Below are positions 42,280 through 51,756 of a DNA stretch of 64,000 bases, piece by piece. Numbering within the stretch: the stretch's first letter is position 1; each line of letters begins with the position of its first letter. The stretch is from the NCBI GenBank assembly GCA_963824085.1, contig CAWGNT010000012.1, forward strand, positions 13,831 to 77,830. The letters run 5' to 3'. The notes under the pieces were generated by a model, which ran no database searches, had not been told where the DNA came from, and saw nothing but the letters and a program-made list of their open reading frames with translations. The position numbers and the translations under genes are program-made. The stretch comes from JARRNE01 sp963824085. GTDB lineage: Bacteria > Pseudomonadota > Gammaproteobacteria > Chromatiales > Chromatiaceae.

Positions 42280-43581
42280 ATGAAGGCCTGGCGTCTGGTC
42301 TTTGCCGTGGGCTTGGCGACGCTGGCCTTGTTCACCACCGTCCCGAAAGCGGCCGACGACGAGATCGAAGCCCGCCAGAAAGAGCTTTCCGACGTCGAGC
42401 AACGGATGCGCGGCCTTGCGCAGGATCTGCAGGCGCGCCGCAGCGACCGTGGAACCTTGCTTGCGGAGCTCGAGAAGATCGAACGCAATATCGCCGATCT
42501 CGCCCTGTCCGGACGTCAACTGGAGGCGATGGTGGCCGAGGAGAAGCGAGCCCTGGCGGATCTTGATGCTCGCCTCGCAACGGAAAGGCGAGCGCTCGAA
42601 TCCGAGCAGGCCATCCTCGCCCAGCTGTTGCGCTCAGCCTATGCCGCCGGTCGCGGCGACCGCATCCGGCTCTTGCTAAATCAGCAAGATGCGGCCAAAG
42701 TGAGCCGCGTCATGGCGTACTACGGTTACCTCAACCGCTATCGGGTGACGCGAATTGCCGAGATCGATGCCCGCGCCCGGAAGCTCGAACAGCTGACCCG
42801 GGAGTCGGAGGAGGAGGGCGAGCGGCTCACCGCGTTGGCCGCGCGCCAGAGCGAAACACGCGAACGCCTGACGGCTCGCCGCGGCGAGCGCAAAGAGCTG
42901 CTCACGGCATTGGAAAAAACCATCGCGACCGACGAAGCGCGCTTTAGGGGCCTCAAGGCCGACGCCGAAGGCTTGCGACAGCTCCTCGACCAGCTCGAGC
43001 GACGGGCGCAAGCCTTACCGGAGGCTGATCTGAAACAAGACGCCATCAGCAAACGCCGGGGCATGCTGGCATGGCCGCTTGCCCACGGACATCTCGTCTA
43101 TCACTTCGGGCAACCCAAAGGGAGCAGCGGTCAGAGGTGGGACGGCGTGGTCATCGCCGGCCGGGAAGGGGCTGAGGTCCGAGCGGTTTACACGGGCCGC
43201 GTCGTCTATGCCGACTGGCTGCGGGGTTTTGGGTTGCTGCTGATCATCGAGCACGATGACGGGTATATGAGCCTTTACGGGTATAATCAGACCCTCCTGA
43301 AGGAGCCGGGGGAGTGGGTTGCCGCTGGCGACGTCATTGCCCTGAGCGGAAGCAGCGGCGGTCGGCGCTCGCCCGGGCTCTACTTCGCCATTCGTCACCA
43401 TGGCCATCCGGTGAATCCCGAGAAGTGGTGCCGAGCCGGCGGAAAGATGAGCGGAAGGCGCGTGCTACGGTCCTCGGCCCTGATCGCGGAACGCGCCGCC
43501 GATTCTCCAATCGAACAGGACATCGCGGCATCGGGTCCCGAAATCCGCCCGGCCCGCGTTAGCGTGTCGTCCCATCCTTAA
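42280..43581 (+). CDS. envC: EnvC-like murein hydrolase activator (degenerate LytM domain)
   Basis: 433 residues. A signal peptide (KAWRLVFAVGLATLALFTTV) is followed by a long coiled coil (about 25-245) rich in Glu, Arg and Leu, and a C-terminal M23/LytM domain (about 265-385). The zinc-ligand motifs are lost: SLYGYN stands where active enzymes have HLYGH, and LYFAIR where they have HFEIR. It should therefore activate AmiA/B amidases at the septum, as E. coli EnvC does, rather than cut peptidoglycan. A 50-residue tail after NPEKWCR is unusual. It is followed 21 nt later by ctpA. Confidence 0.9.
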   Translation: MKAWRLVFAVGLATLALFTTVPKAADDEIEARQKELSDVEQRMRGLAQDLQARRSDRGTLLAELEKIERNIADLALSGRQLEAMVAEEKRALADLDARLATERRALESEQAILAQLLRSAYAAGRGDRIRLLLNQQDAAKVSRVMAYYGYLNRYRVTRIAEIDARARKLEQLTRESEEEGERLTALAARQSETRERLTARRGERKELLTALEKTIATDEARFRGLKADAEGLRQLLDQLERRAQALPEADLKQDAISKRRGMLAWPLAHGHLVYHFGQPKGSSGQRWDGVVIAGREGAEVRAVYTGRVVYADWLRGFGLLLIIEHDDGYMSLYGYNQTLLKEPGEWVAAGDVIALSGSSGGRRSPGLYFAIRHHGHPVNPEKWCRAGGKMSGRRVLRSSALIAERAADSPIEQDIAASGPEIRPARVSVSSHP

Positions 43582-43602
43582 GCTCTTCACAGTAATCCGC
43601 AA

Positions 43603-44970
43603 ATGAAAAGCCGTTCTCCGTTCTTCTTGGTATTGACCGTCGGCATTCTCATCGGCATCGCCGGCGCCTGGGTCGGCGGGGTCGTCGCCGAGGAAAACGC
43701 AACCGCAAGCGAGCTCCCCTTGAAGGAGCTGCGCACATTTGCGGAGGTCTTGGGGCGTATCAAGACAGATTACGTGGAGACGGTGAACGACAAGTCCCTG
43801 ATCGAGAGTGCGATCCGCGGGATGCTCGCTGGCCTGGATCCCCACTCTTCCTATCTGAACGAGGAGGAGTATCGGGACCTCCAAGTCGGTACCAGCGGCG
43901 AGTTTGGCGGTCTCGGCATCGAGGTCGGCATGGAGGACGGATTCGTCAAGGTCATCGCTCCGATCGACGATACCCCCGCCCAACGGGCAGGGCTCAAGGC
44001 CGGCGATATGATCGTTCGGATCGACGAGAAACCGGTGAAGGGCATGGGCCTGAATGAAGCGGTAAACCTCATGCGAGGCAAGCCTGGCACCACGATCACC
44101 CTCACCGTCATGCGCGAAGGCGGCGATCGTCCCCTCAAGATCGAGCTCGTGCGCGACGTTATCCACGTGGCCAGCGTCAAGAACAGGACCCTGGAGCCCG
44201 GATACGGCTACATCCGTATCTCCCACTTCCAGTCTCGCACCAGCGAAGATCTGTTGAAGGCGCTGGCGGAGCTCAAGAAGGAAAGCGGCGGCTCGCTGAA
44301 AGGTCTGGTGCTCGACCTGCGCAACAATCCAGGGGGCGTCCTCAACAGCGCCGTGAGCGTGAGCGACGCCTTCCTTACCGGCGGCCTCATCGTCTACACG
44401 AAGGGCCGCGTCGAGGACTCGGAGCTGCAGTTCAAGGCCGGGCCCGACGACGTACTGAAGGGAGCCCCCATCGTGGTGCTGGTGAATGGCGGCTCTGCGT
44501 CCGCCTCCGAGATCGTTGCCGGGGCGCTGCAAGATCAAAAGCGCGCGATCATCATGGGTACCCAGACCTTCGGCAAAGGGTCGGTGCAAACGATTATCCC
44601 CATCGACAACAAGAGCGCGCTCAAGCTGACCACGGCGCGCTACTACACCCCCTCTGGGCGCTCCATCCAGGCTCACGGCATCGCGCCCGACATCCCGCTC
44701 CCCCGCGCCGAGCTTACCCTTGCCCAGGAAGGCGGCGTCGCGCGGCTCAAGGAGGCGGATCTGGTAAGGCACCTGGACGAGTCCGGCGACGGCTCGGACG
44801 AGACCAAGGCCAAGCCGAAAGCCGGTGGTGAGGACGGCTCCAAGGGCAAGGAGAGCGACAAGGGCAAGGATGGCGCGCAGAAACCCCTGGCCGCTGAAGA
44901 TTACCAGCTCAGCGAGGCGCTGAATGTGCTCAAGGGCCTCAACATCCTTGGAAAAGCAAAGACCGGCTGA
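43603..44970 (+). CDS. ctpA: Carboxyl-terminal processing protease (S41 family)
   Basis: 455 residues. A signal anchor (FFLVLTVGILIGIAGAWVGG) precedes the protease with an inserted PDZ domain (about 95-180, GLGIEVGMEDGFVKVIAPI). The catalytic dyad is Ser300 in GGSASASEI and Lys325 in FGKGSVQ, the same 25-residue spacing as S430/K455 of E. coli Prc. The tail (about 390-440) is charged and repetitive (KPKAGGEDGSKGKESDKGKD). It cleaves periplasmic proteins at their C-termini. The envC-ctpA pairing is common and points to a joint envelope role. Confidence 0.95.
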   Translation: MKSRSPFFLVLTVGILIGIAGAWVGGVVAEENATASELPLKELRTFAEVLGRIKTDYVETVNDKSLIESAIRGMLAGLDPHSSYLNEEEYRDLQVGTSGEFGGLGIEVGMEDGFVKVIAPIDDTPAQRAGLKAGDMIVRIDEKPVKGMGLNEAVNLMRGKPGTTITLTVMREGGDRPLKIELVRDVIHVASVKNRTLEPGYGYIRISHFQSRTSEDLLKALAELKKESGGSLKGLVLDLRNNPGGVLNSAVSVSDAFLTGGLIVYTKGRVEDSELQFKAGPDDVLKGAPIVVLVNGGSASASEIVAGALQDQKRAIIMGTQTFGKGSVQTIIPIDNKSALKLTTARYYTPSGRSIQAHGIAPDIPLPRAELTLAQEGGVARLKEADLVRHLDESGDGSDETKAKPKAGGEDGSKGKESDKGKDGAQKPLAAEDYQLSEALNVLKGLNILGKAKTG

Positions 44971-45010
44971 TCCACGCCGACATCATTAGCGGTGTGTACA
45001 GGAGGAAGCC

Positions 45011-45565
45011 ATGACGCGGGTACTCATCCCTCTCGCGGAGGGCTATGAAGAGTTGGAGGCAGTCACAGTCGTCGATCTCCTGCGCCGTGCTCAGATCGAT
45101 GTGGTGACCGCAGGATTGCGGGAAGGCCCCGTTCGGGGCAGCCGGGGAACGGTGCTGGTGCCGGACGCGCTGCTCGCCGAGGTGATGGATGACGACTTCG
45201 ACATGATCGTGTTGCCGGGCGGTCTTCCGGGTGCAAAGCACCTGGACGAGGACGAGCGGATTCACCGCCTGCTGAAGCGCTACCACGCGGAGGAGCGTTA
45301 CGCCGCCGCGATCTGCGCGGCACCGAAAGTCCTCGCCAATGCGGGCCTCCTCGATGGCCGATCGGCGACCAGCTACCCGGGTGCGGTTACGCGAGACGAA
45401 TTTCCGGAGGTGAACCTCCTCAGTGTCCCCGTGGTTGTGGACGGCAGGGTGGTTACCTCCCGCGGTCCAGGGACCGCGATGGACTTCGCTCTTCAGCTCA
45501 TCGAGCTCTTGGTCGGCGGGGCGAAGCGGCAGGAGGTGGAAACCGCCCTCGTGAGGGAGATCTGA
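45011..45565 (+). CDS. DJ-1/PfpI family protein (YajL-like)
   Basis: 184 residues of the DJ-1 fold. The reactive cysteine is Cys102 in AAICAAPK and the conserved acid is in GYEELEAV (about residue 14), as in YajL/DJ-1. The C-terminal SRGPGTAMDFALQLIELL helix is typical. The family is linked to oxidative-stress protection and proposed glyoxalase or chaperone activity. It has a strong AGGAGG ribosome binding site and stands between ctpA and the glycan genes. Confidence 0.9.
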   Translation: MTRVLIPLAEGYEELEAVTVVDLLRRAQIDVVTAGLREGPVRGSRGTVLVPDALLAEVMDDDFDMIVLPGGLPGAKHLDEDERIHRLLKRYHAEERYAAAICAAPKVLANAGLLDGRSATSYPGAVTRDEFPEVNLLSVPVVVDGRVVTSRGPGTAMDFALQLIELLVGGAKRQEVETALVREI

Positions 45566-45616
45566 TCGGAGCCCGGGACCCCAAGGTCATCAGTTTGAGG
45601 CCTGGAGTGGCACCGA

Positions 45617-46702
45617 ATGAATGTTGCGGCGGCCGATCCCTCCAGCGGCGAGGCGATGGCTGATCCGGTTTGGATCATCCTGGCGGGCATTGTCGCCTTC
45701 GCGATCAGCGCCTGGCTCTCGCGGTATCTGTCGCGGACACCGGGTTTCTCCGCCCGGATGCTGGATTTCCCGAATGCACGATCCCTACACCAGTCGCCTG
45801 TCCCGCGCACGGGGGGCGTCGCCTTGTGGGGCGGACTGGGGGGCGCCGTCGCGGTTGCGCTTATGGCGGCGCTGCCAATGCCGGCCGGCTCGGGATGGGT
45901 CGCGGGGGCAGCGATCGTAGTCGCGCTGGTCTCGTTCCTGGACGACCGTGGTGGGGTGCCTCCGCGCTACCGTTTGATTGCGCACGCTGCGGCGGCATTG
46001 GTCCTGTTCGCGGGCGGTGTTCGGTGGTTCGTGCTCGATGCCCCCGGTTTCGCGTGGATGATGCCCGACGCACTGGCGTTCGCCTTGTCCGTCGTTTACG
46101 TGGTTTGGATGGTCAATCTTTACAACTTCATGGACGGGATGGACGGCTTTGCGGCCGGAATGGCCGTGTTTGGGTTCGGCGCGCTGGCCGCGCTCGGCGG
46201 ACAGGCTGGGGACATGGCCTTTGCGCTCGCCAACGCTCTGATCGCCGCGGCAGCCGGTGGGTTCCTGCTCAGCAATTTCCCGCCGGCGCGCATCTTCCTC
46301 GGCGATCTCGGTTCCGCCACGCTGGGACTGCTCGCCGCCGCGATGTCGCTTGTCGGCACTCAGCGCGGCCTGTTCCCCCTGTGGGTCGCCTGGCTGGTGT
46401 TCTCGCCGTTTATCGTGGACGCCACCTGGACCCTGCTCAGACGACTCATCCGCGGCGAGCGCATCTGGGACGCGCACCGCTCCCATCACTACCAGCGCCT
46501 GGTACTCGCGGGCTGGAGCCAGCGCCGGACCGTGCTTCGTTCATACGTCTTGATGGCGGCATGCGGAGCGACCGCAGTCGCCGCGCCGGGGATGACGGAC
46601 CATGACCAATGGTGGCTCCTCGCCGCCTGGTCCTGCATCTACCTCCTGATCGGATTCAAGACCCGCCTCGTCGAGCGCGGGGCAGCCGCGGACTCCCAGT
46701 GA
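45617..46702 (+). CDS. Glycosyltransferase family 4 (WecA/MraY-like undecaprenyl-phosphate sugar-phosphate transferase)
   Basis: 361 residues of a polytopic membrane enzyme that moves a sugar-1-phosphate from a UDP-sugar to undecaprenyl phosphate. Family signatures: the cytosolic LVSFLDDRGGVPPRYRLIAH (with DD), the Mg-binding NFMDGMDG, and a FLGDLGSATLG loop, with RSHHYQRL near the end (HHH-like region). About ten hydrophobic helices. It overlaps the next gene by 4 nt. This suggests initiation of an O-antigen or other surface glycan. Confidence 0.9.
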   Translation: MNVAAADPSSGEAMADPVWIILAGIVAFAISAWLSRYLSRTPGFSARMLDFPNARSLHQSPVPRTGGVALWGGLGGAVAVALMAALPMPAGSGWVAGAAIVVALVSFLDDRGGVPPRYRLIAHAAAALVLFAGGVRWFVLDAPGFAWMMPDALAFALSVVYVVWMVNLYNFMDGMDGFAAGMAVFGFGALAALGGQAGDMAFALANALIAAAAGGFLLSNFPPARIFLGDLGSATLGLLAAAMSLVGTQRGLFPLWVAWLVFSPFIVDATWTLLRRLIRGERIWDAHRSHHYQRLVLAGWSQRRTVLRSYVLMAACGATAVAAPGMTDHDQWWLLAAWSCIYLLIGFKTRLVERGAAADSQ

Positions 46703-48585
46703 ATCCCTGGTTCGAACGCCTGCGCTCGCGCATGGTGGCCTTCCTGCACGACCTGGTCATGATCCCCTGCGCCTGGATGCTCGCCTACTGGGTGCGCTTC
46801 AATCTGGGCGAAATCCCGAGCGACTTCCTCAGCGGCGCCCTGACCGCGCTGCCGCTGGTCGTCGCGGTCCAAGGCGCGACCTACTGGCGGTTCGGGCTCT
46901 ACCGCGGAGTCTGGCGCTTCGCCTCGCTACCGGACCTCATGCGGATCGGCAAGGCCGTGCTCGCCGCCAGTGCGATCACCTTTCTGGCGCTCTTCATCCT
47001 CAACCGGATGGAAACGGTACCGCGCTCGGTACCCGTGCTCTTCGTGATGTTCCAGATGCTGTTGCTGGCCGGCCCGCGCTTGCTCTACCGCTGGGTCAAG
47101 GATCATCGCCTCGATCTCCATGCCGGTGAGCGGGTGCTGATCGTCGGGGCCGGACGCGCAGGCGAGATGCTGGTGCGGGATATGCTGCGTGATCCCGCGC
47201 ATGCATACCTACCCGTGGCCTTCGTGGACGACAAGCTGCGCCGCCACGGCGGGGAGCTGCACGGTATCCCCGTCCGAGGAGGAACCGAGGCCATCCCGGA
47301 GCTGGCGCATAGTCTCTCCATTCAGCTGGTTCTGCTTGCGATCCCCAGCGCATCCGCCGCCGAGATGCAGCGACTCGTAGGCCTTTGCGAGCGGGCTGGT
47401 AAGCCGTTTCGCACGGTTCCGCAGCTGGAGAGCCTGATGGCGGGACAAGTGAGCATCAATCAGCTGCGACCGGTCTCGATCGAGGACCTGCTCGGGCGCA
47501 ACCCCGTGCAGCTGGACTGGGACGGAATCGAGGCGGGGCTATCGGGACGGAGGATCCTGGTCACGGGGGCCGGCGGCTCCATCGGGGCGGAGCTTTGTCG
47601 ACAGATTGTCCGCGCTAGCCCAGGTCTCCTCATCCTGGTCGACCACGGCGAGTTCAACCTCTACGCAATCGAGATGGAGCTCAAGGAGAATCATCCGGGC
47701 GTTCGCTTAGAGTGCCACCTGTTCGACGTCGCCGACGGGTCGGCCGTGGCCGAGCTTTTCGACGGGGCGCGACCGGAGATCGTGTTCCACGCCGCGGCGT
47801 ACAAACATGTGCCGCTCCTCGAGGGGCAGATGCGCTCCGCGGCGCGGAACAACGTCCTCGGCACAAAGGTAGTGGCGGAAGCCGCTGGGCGCTTCGGATG
47901 CGAGCGCTTCGTGCTGATCTCCACCGACAAGGCGGTCAGGCCCACCAACGTCATGGGCGCCACCAAACGGGTCGCCGAGCTGATCTGCGAGAGCCTCGAT
48001 GGACGAGTCGAGACCGGCTATATTGTGGTTCGCTTCGGCAACGTGCTGGGCTCGGCCGGCAGCGTGGTGCCGCTTTTTCGCCGCCAGATCGAGCGGGGCG
48101 GCCCCGTAACGGTCACGGACCCGGAGATCGAGCGCTTCTTCATGACGATTCCGGAGGCCTGTCAGCTCATCATGCAGGCAGCCGTGATCGGCCAGGGGGG
48201 CGAGGTGTTTGTCCTGGACATGGGTGAGCCAATCAAGATCCGCTACTTGGCCGAGCAGATGATCCGGCTCTCCGGTAAGCGGCCCGGCTACGATATCCCA
48301 ATCGTGTACTCCGGCCTGCGGCCCGGGGAGAAGCTCTACGAGGAGCTCTTCTACGACTTCGAGGACCTCGCCGAGACCGCTCACCCCAAGATCCGAGTCG
48401 CCCGCGGCGGCCTGCCGCTTCCGTGGGAGGCAGCGGAGCTGGAGACGCTGGGCGCGGCGGTGGCGGCCTGCGACAACGAAGCCCTTGGTGCCGCGCTTCA
48501 TCGGCTCGTTCCCCAGTGGCATCGCGAGCAGTCCGGCGCCGCGGCCGCCCCTCCCCCGCGAGCCTCGGAGGTTGCACATGGCTGA
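46699..48585 (+). CDS. Nucleoside-diphosphate-sugar 4,6-dehydratase/epimerase, WbpM/CapD type
   Basis: 628 residues from GTG at 46699, overlapping the previous stop. Four N-terminal transmembrane helices (about 15-125) and a first Rossmann-like domain (VLIVGAGRAGEMLVRDML) are followed by the catalytic short-chain dehydrogenase domain with GAGGSIGAE and STDKAVRPTNVMGATKR; the catalytic Tyr is replaced by Met, as in this class of UDP-GlcNAc 4,6-dehydratases. It probably makes a deoxy-amino sugar for surface polysaccharide. Its last 8 nt overlap the gspE start. Confidence 0.93.
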   Translation: MNPWFERLRSRMVAFLHDLVMIPCAWMLAYWVRFNLGEIPSDFLSGALTALPLVVAVQGATYWRFGLYRGVWRFASLPDLMRIGKAVLAASAITFLALFILNRMETVPRSVPVLFVMFQMLLLAGPRLLYRWVKDHRLDLHAGERVLIVGAGRAGEMLVRDMLRDPAHAYLPVAFVDDKLRRHGGELHGIPVRGGTEAIPELAHSLSIQLVLLAIPSASAAEMQRLVGLCERAGKPFRTVPQLESLMAGQVSINQLRPVSIEDLLGRNPVQLDWDGIEAGLSGRRILVTGAGGSIGAELCRQIVRASPGLLILVDHGEFNLYAIEMELKENHPGVRLECHLFDVADGSAVAELFDGARPEIVFHAAAYKHVPLLEGQMRSAARNNVLGTKVVAEAAGRFGCERFVLISTDKAVRPTNVMGATKRVAELICESLDGRVETGYIVVRFGNVLGSAGSVVPLFRRQIERGGPVTVTDPEIERFFMTIPEACQLIMQAAVIGQGGEVFVLDMGEPIKIRYLAEQMIRLSGKRPGYDIPIVYSGLRPGEKLYEELFYDFEDLAETAHPKIRVARGGLPLPWEAAELETLGAAVAACDNEALGAALHRLVPQWHREQSGAAAAPPPRASEVAHG

Positions 48586-50350
48586 CGTATCCGTGCTGCA
48601 CGCGCGATCTGCGCCGCAGCCCGATCGGGCTGCCGCCGACGAATCGCTGCCGCGCCCACCCGACGAATCGGTGGAGTCCCGAGTCATCGCGCACTTGCAG
48701 GGGCGCGGTAAGTTCGCCGCCACGGATGTCGCGCGCGCACGGCGACTTGCCGAGGACAGCGGCGATGCGCTGCTGCGCATGACGGTGCGCCTCGGGCTGG
48801 TGTCGGAGCGGGACATGGCCCTGGCGCTAGCAGCCGTGCTGGCGCTGCCGCTGGTTGAGGCATCCGACTACCCGGAGGCCCCGGTATCGGCCGAAGGCCT
48901 TAGCCTGCGGTTCCTGAGGGATGCCCGTATCCTGCCGCTAAAAGAGGACGAAGACCGTCTGGAGGCCGCCTTCGCGGACCCCACCGACGACTTCGGGCTG
49001 CGGGCATTGTCGATGGCTGCCGGCAAGCCGGTGGTGCCCTGCATCGGTCTGCCTTCCGAGATCGAGGCGGCCCTGGAGCGCCTCTATTCCCAAGGCGGAC
49101 GCAGCCGAGAGGATGAGATGCTGGAGGGGGAATTGGCGGAGGTGTCCGAGGACGACATCGAGCACCTGAAGGATCTCGCCAGCGAGGCCCCGGTGATCCG
49201 CCTGGTTAATCAGATCATCCAGCGCGCAGTGGAATCCCGCGCCTCGGACATTCACATCGAGCCCTTCGCGGACGACCTCAAGATTCGCTACCGCATCGAC
49301 GGCATCTTGAAGGAGATGGACTCCCCGCCATCCCGCCTGACCGCCGCCGTCATCTCGCGCGTGAAGATCATGTCGAAGCTCAACATCGCCGAGCGCCGAC
49401 TGCCACAGGACGGCCGCATCCCGCTGCGCGTGCAGGGCAAGGAGCTGGACCTGCGCGTCTCCACGGTACCGACCCTGTTCGGCGAGAGCGTCGTCATGCG
49501 CCTTCTGGACAAGGAGAGCGTGCGCTTCGACTTCGATTCCCTGGGCTTCGACGGCTTGCCGCGCGAGCGCCTTCTGGAGATCCTGGACATGCCCTATGGG
49601 ATCTTTCTGGTGACGGGACCGACGGGCAGCGGAAAGAGCACGACCCTCTACACGGCGCTGAGCCGCATGAACACGCAGGAGCGCAAGATCATCACGGTCG
49701 AGGACCCCGTGGAGTATCAGCTCGCCGGCATCAATCAGATCCAGGTCAAGCCACAGATCGGCATGACCTTCGCCGGGGCGCTGCGCTCCATCGTGCGCCA
49801 GGACCCGGACATTATCATGGTGGGCGAGATGCGCGACCTCGAAACCGCGCGCATCGCCGTGCAGTCCGCCCTCACCGGTCACGTGGTGCTCTCCACCCTG
49901 CACACCAACGACGCTGCGAGCGGCGTCACTCGGCTCTTGGACATGGGCGTGGAGGAGTACCTCTTGACTTCTACTGTCAACGGTATCCTCGCCCAACGTC
50001 TGGTTCGCCGGCTATGTCCGGCCTGCCGCGCCCCCTACGAGCCCCTGCCCGAGCTTGCAGCCAAGCTCGGGCGCATCGCGGAGGGACGCGGAGAGAACAT
50101 CGTCCTTTACCGCCCGGTCGGCTGCGCTCAATGCAACGACACCGGCTATCGCGGCCGTCTGGTCATCACCGAGGTGCTCATCATGACAGACCAGATACGC
50201 AAGGCCGTCCTGGGCCATGTGACCGCCACCGAGATCCAGCGTTTGGCCGTCGACGAAGGCATGATCAGCATGTACGACGACGGCTTGCGCAAGGCCCTGG
50301 ACGGGCGCACGACGGTGGAGGAGGTCATGCGCGTCGCGGAGGACGTCTGA
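48578..50350 (+). CDS. gspE: Type II secretion ATPase GspE
   Basis: 590 residues from ATG at 48578, within the end of the dehydratase gene. N-terminal domain about 30-190 (GspE/XpsE N1E-type). The ATPase domain has RASDIHIEPF, Walker A GPTGSGKST at about 347, the aspartate box ITVEDPVEYQ, Walker B MVGEMRDLETA and the His box LSTLHTND. A four-cysteine zinc element follows (CPAC at about 480 and CAQC at about 517). It powers pseudopilus assembly from the cytosol. First gene of an E-F-G-H-I-J-K-L-M-N-D cluster, the Xanthomonas xps order. Confidence 0.96.
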   Translation: MADVSVLHARSAPQPDRAAADESLPRPPDESVESRVIAHLQGRGKFAATDVARARRLAEDSGDALLRMTVRLGLVSERDMALALAAVLALPLVEASDYPEAPVSAEGLSLRFLRDARILPLKEDEDRLEAAFADPTDDFGLRALSMAAGKPVVPCIGLPSEIEAALERLYSQGGRSREDEMLEGELAEVSEDDIEHLKDLASEAPVIRLVNQIIQRAVESRASDIHIEPFADDLKIRYRIDGILKEMDSPPSRLTAAVISRVKIMSKLNIAERRLPQDGRIPLRVQGKELDLRVSTVPTLFGESVVMRLLDKESVRFDFDSLGFDGLPRERLLEILDMPYGIFLVTGPTGSGKSTTLYTALSRMNTQERKIITVEDPVEYQLAGINQIQVKPQIGMTFAGALRSIVRQDPDIIMVGEMRDLETARIAVQSALTGHVVLSTLHTNDAASGVTRLLDMGVEEYLLTSTVNGILAQRLVRRLCPACRAPYEPLPELAAKLGRIAEGRGENIVLYRPVGCAQCNDTGYRGRLVITEVLIMTDQIRKAVLGHVTATEIQRLAVDEGMISMYDDGLRKALDGRTTVEEVMRVAEDV

Positions 50351-50354
50351 GCCG

Positions 50355-51563
50355 ATGCCCCGTTTTCTCTACAAGGCGGTCAAGCACGACGGCGAGACCC
50401 TGGAGGGCGAGCTGGAGGCGGCCGACGAGGCGGCGGTGATCCGCCACCTCCAGTCCGAGGGGCTTATTCCGATCCAGGCGCGGCTGGCCGGCGGCTGGCG
50501 CAGCCAGCTGCGCCGCGCTCGTACCCGGGGGCTGACGGCGAAGGAGATCGGCGTGCTCACTCGTGAGCTCGCCACCCTGCTGGAGGCGGGTCTTACCCTC
50601 GACCGCTCCCTTCAGATCCTGATCGAGCTCACCAGCGAGGAGCGCATCGTCCGTGTGCTCGGGGACCTGCAGGAACGCGTGCGGGGCGGCGCGACCTTCT
50701 CCTCGGCTCTCGAGGAGCAAGGCGGTCAGTTCTCCCGTCTCTACGTGAACGTCGTACGTGCGGGCGAGGCAACCGGTGCTCTGGACGCAGTCCTCACACG
50801 GTTGGCGGACTACCTGGAGCGTACCGCGGAGCTGCGGGAAACCATTACTTCCGCCTTGGTCTACCCCGCGATCCTGTTTTTTGTCGCCGGACTCTCCGTG
50901 ATCCTCCTGCTCGTATTTGTCGTGCCCCAGTTCACTGTTCTCTTCGCCGACATGGGGGCCGCCCTCCCCCTGCCCACGCGCATCGTGATCGGTCTGGGCG
51001 ATCTCTTCCGCAACTATTGGTGGGCAATCCTGGCCGTCGTCGCGGCGGTCGCGAGCGCCATTGAGCGGTGGCTTCGCCGACCCGAGGTCCGCACCCGGCT
51101 GGACCACAGGCTTCTCGCCCTGCCGCTGTTCGGGGATCTCATCTGGAAGCTGGAGACGGCGCGTTTCTGCCACACGCTTGCCTCTTTGCTGAAGAACGGC
51201 TTGCCCCTCCTCAGCGCCCTGAACCTCTCGAAGGAGGTGGTGTCGAATCGGAAGTTGTCGGGGCTCCTCGAAGAGGCGGCGGAAGACCTCAAGCATGGCC
51301 GCGGTCTCGCGGAGCCCTTCGTGCGGCGGGAGATTCTCCCGCAGATGGCGCTCCAGATGATCCGCGTCGGCGAGGAATCCGGCAGCATGGATTCCATGCT
51401 CGCGAAGGTCGCCGATATCTACGACAAGGAGACAGAAGCGAGCGTCAAGCGCCTGCTTACTTTGCTCGAGCCGATCCTGATCATCGGCCTCGGTGTGATC
51501 GTGGCCGGGATCATCATGTCCATCATCGTGCCGATCCTCAGCGCCAACGAGCTGGTGATGTAG
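50355..51563 (+). CDS. gspF: Type II secretion inner-membrane protein GspF
   Basis: 402 residues of the GspF/PilC family. It opens with FLYKAVKHDGETLEGELEA and has two cytosolic GspF repeats (LTRELATLLEAGLTLDRSLQ; FCHTLASLLKNGLPLLSALN) and three transmembrane helices (about 172-192, 215-235 and 370-395). It forms the membrane platform that couples GspE to pseudopilin assembly. It starts 4 nt after the gspE stop. Confidence 0.95.
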   Translation: MPRFLYKAVKHDGETLEGELEAADEAAVIRHLQSEGLIPIQARLAGGWRSQLRRARTRGLTAKEIGVLTRELATLLEAGLTLDRSLQILIELTSEERIVRVLGDLQERVRGGATFSSALEEQGGQFSRLYVNVVRAGEATGALDAVLTRLADYLERTAELRETITSALVYPAILFFVAGLSVILLLVFVVPQFTVLFADMGAALPLPTRIVIGLGDLFRNYWWAILAVVAAVASAIERWLRRPEVRTRLDHRLLALPLFGDLIWKLETARFCHTLASLLKNGLPLLSALNLSKEVVSNRKLSGLLEEAAEDLKHGRGLAEPFVRREILPQMALQMIRVGEESGSMDSMLAKVADIYDKETEASVKRLLTLLEPILIIGLGVIVAGIIMSIIVPILSANELVM

Positions 51564-51585
51564 TAGAGGAAGGGCCGAGGGCTTA

Positions 51586-51613
51586 TAGGATGTGGTGAGC
51601 GCAGCGAACCGCA
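51586..51613. repeat. REP-like element family E, copy 1 (gspF-gspG junction)
   Basis: TAGGATGTGGTGAGCGCAGC then GAACCGCA. Two inverted-orientation copies occur at 52261 and 52311 in the gspG-gspH junction. A short REP-type sequence of the kind found in many gammaproteobacteria. Confidence 0.75.
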
Positions 51614-51756
51614 CCGGTCGAGGGACGAGGGCCAAGGACGGCGGAGTCAGCGCCAAATCCCGGTTGGCCGTCGGTTCGTGGTGCCCTCGAAACTCCCCAT
51701 CCCCGACTGTAGAATTGCCCTCCTACTTCGGTTTACCGCCGCACAGGTTCCCCTTC

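Noticed and set aside
43465..44772. 435-codon leftward frame opposite ctpA
   Set aside because: A mirror of the GC-rich S41 protease gene; no family features, while the forward strand has the full Ser-Lys dyad and PDZ domain.
47707..48816. 369-codon leftward frame opposite the dehydratase-gspE junction
   Set aside because: Low-complexity translation, and both forward genes are unmistakable.
50325..51656. 443-codon leftward frame opposite gspF
   Set aside because: Antisense shadow of a high-GC gene; gspF on the plus strand is complete.
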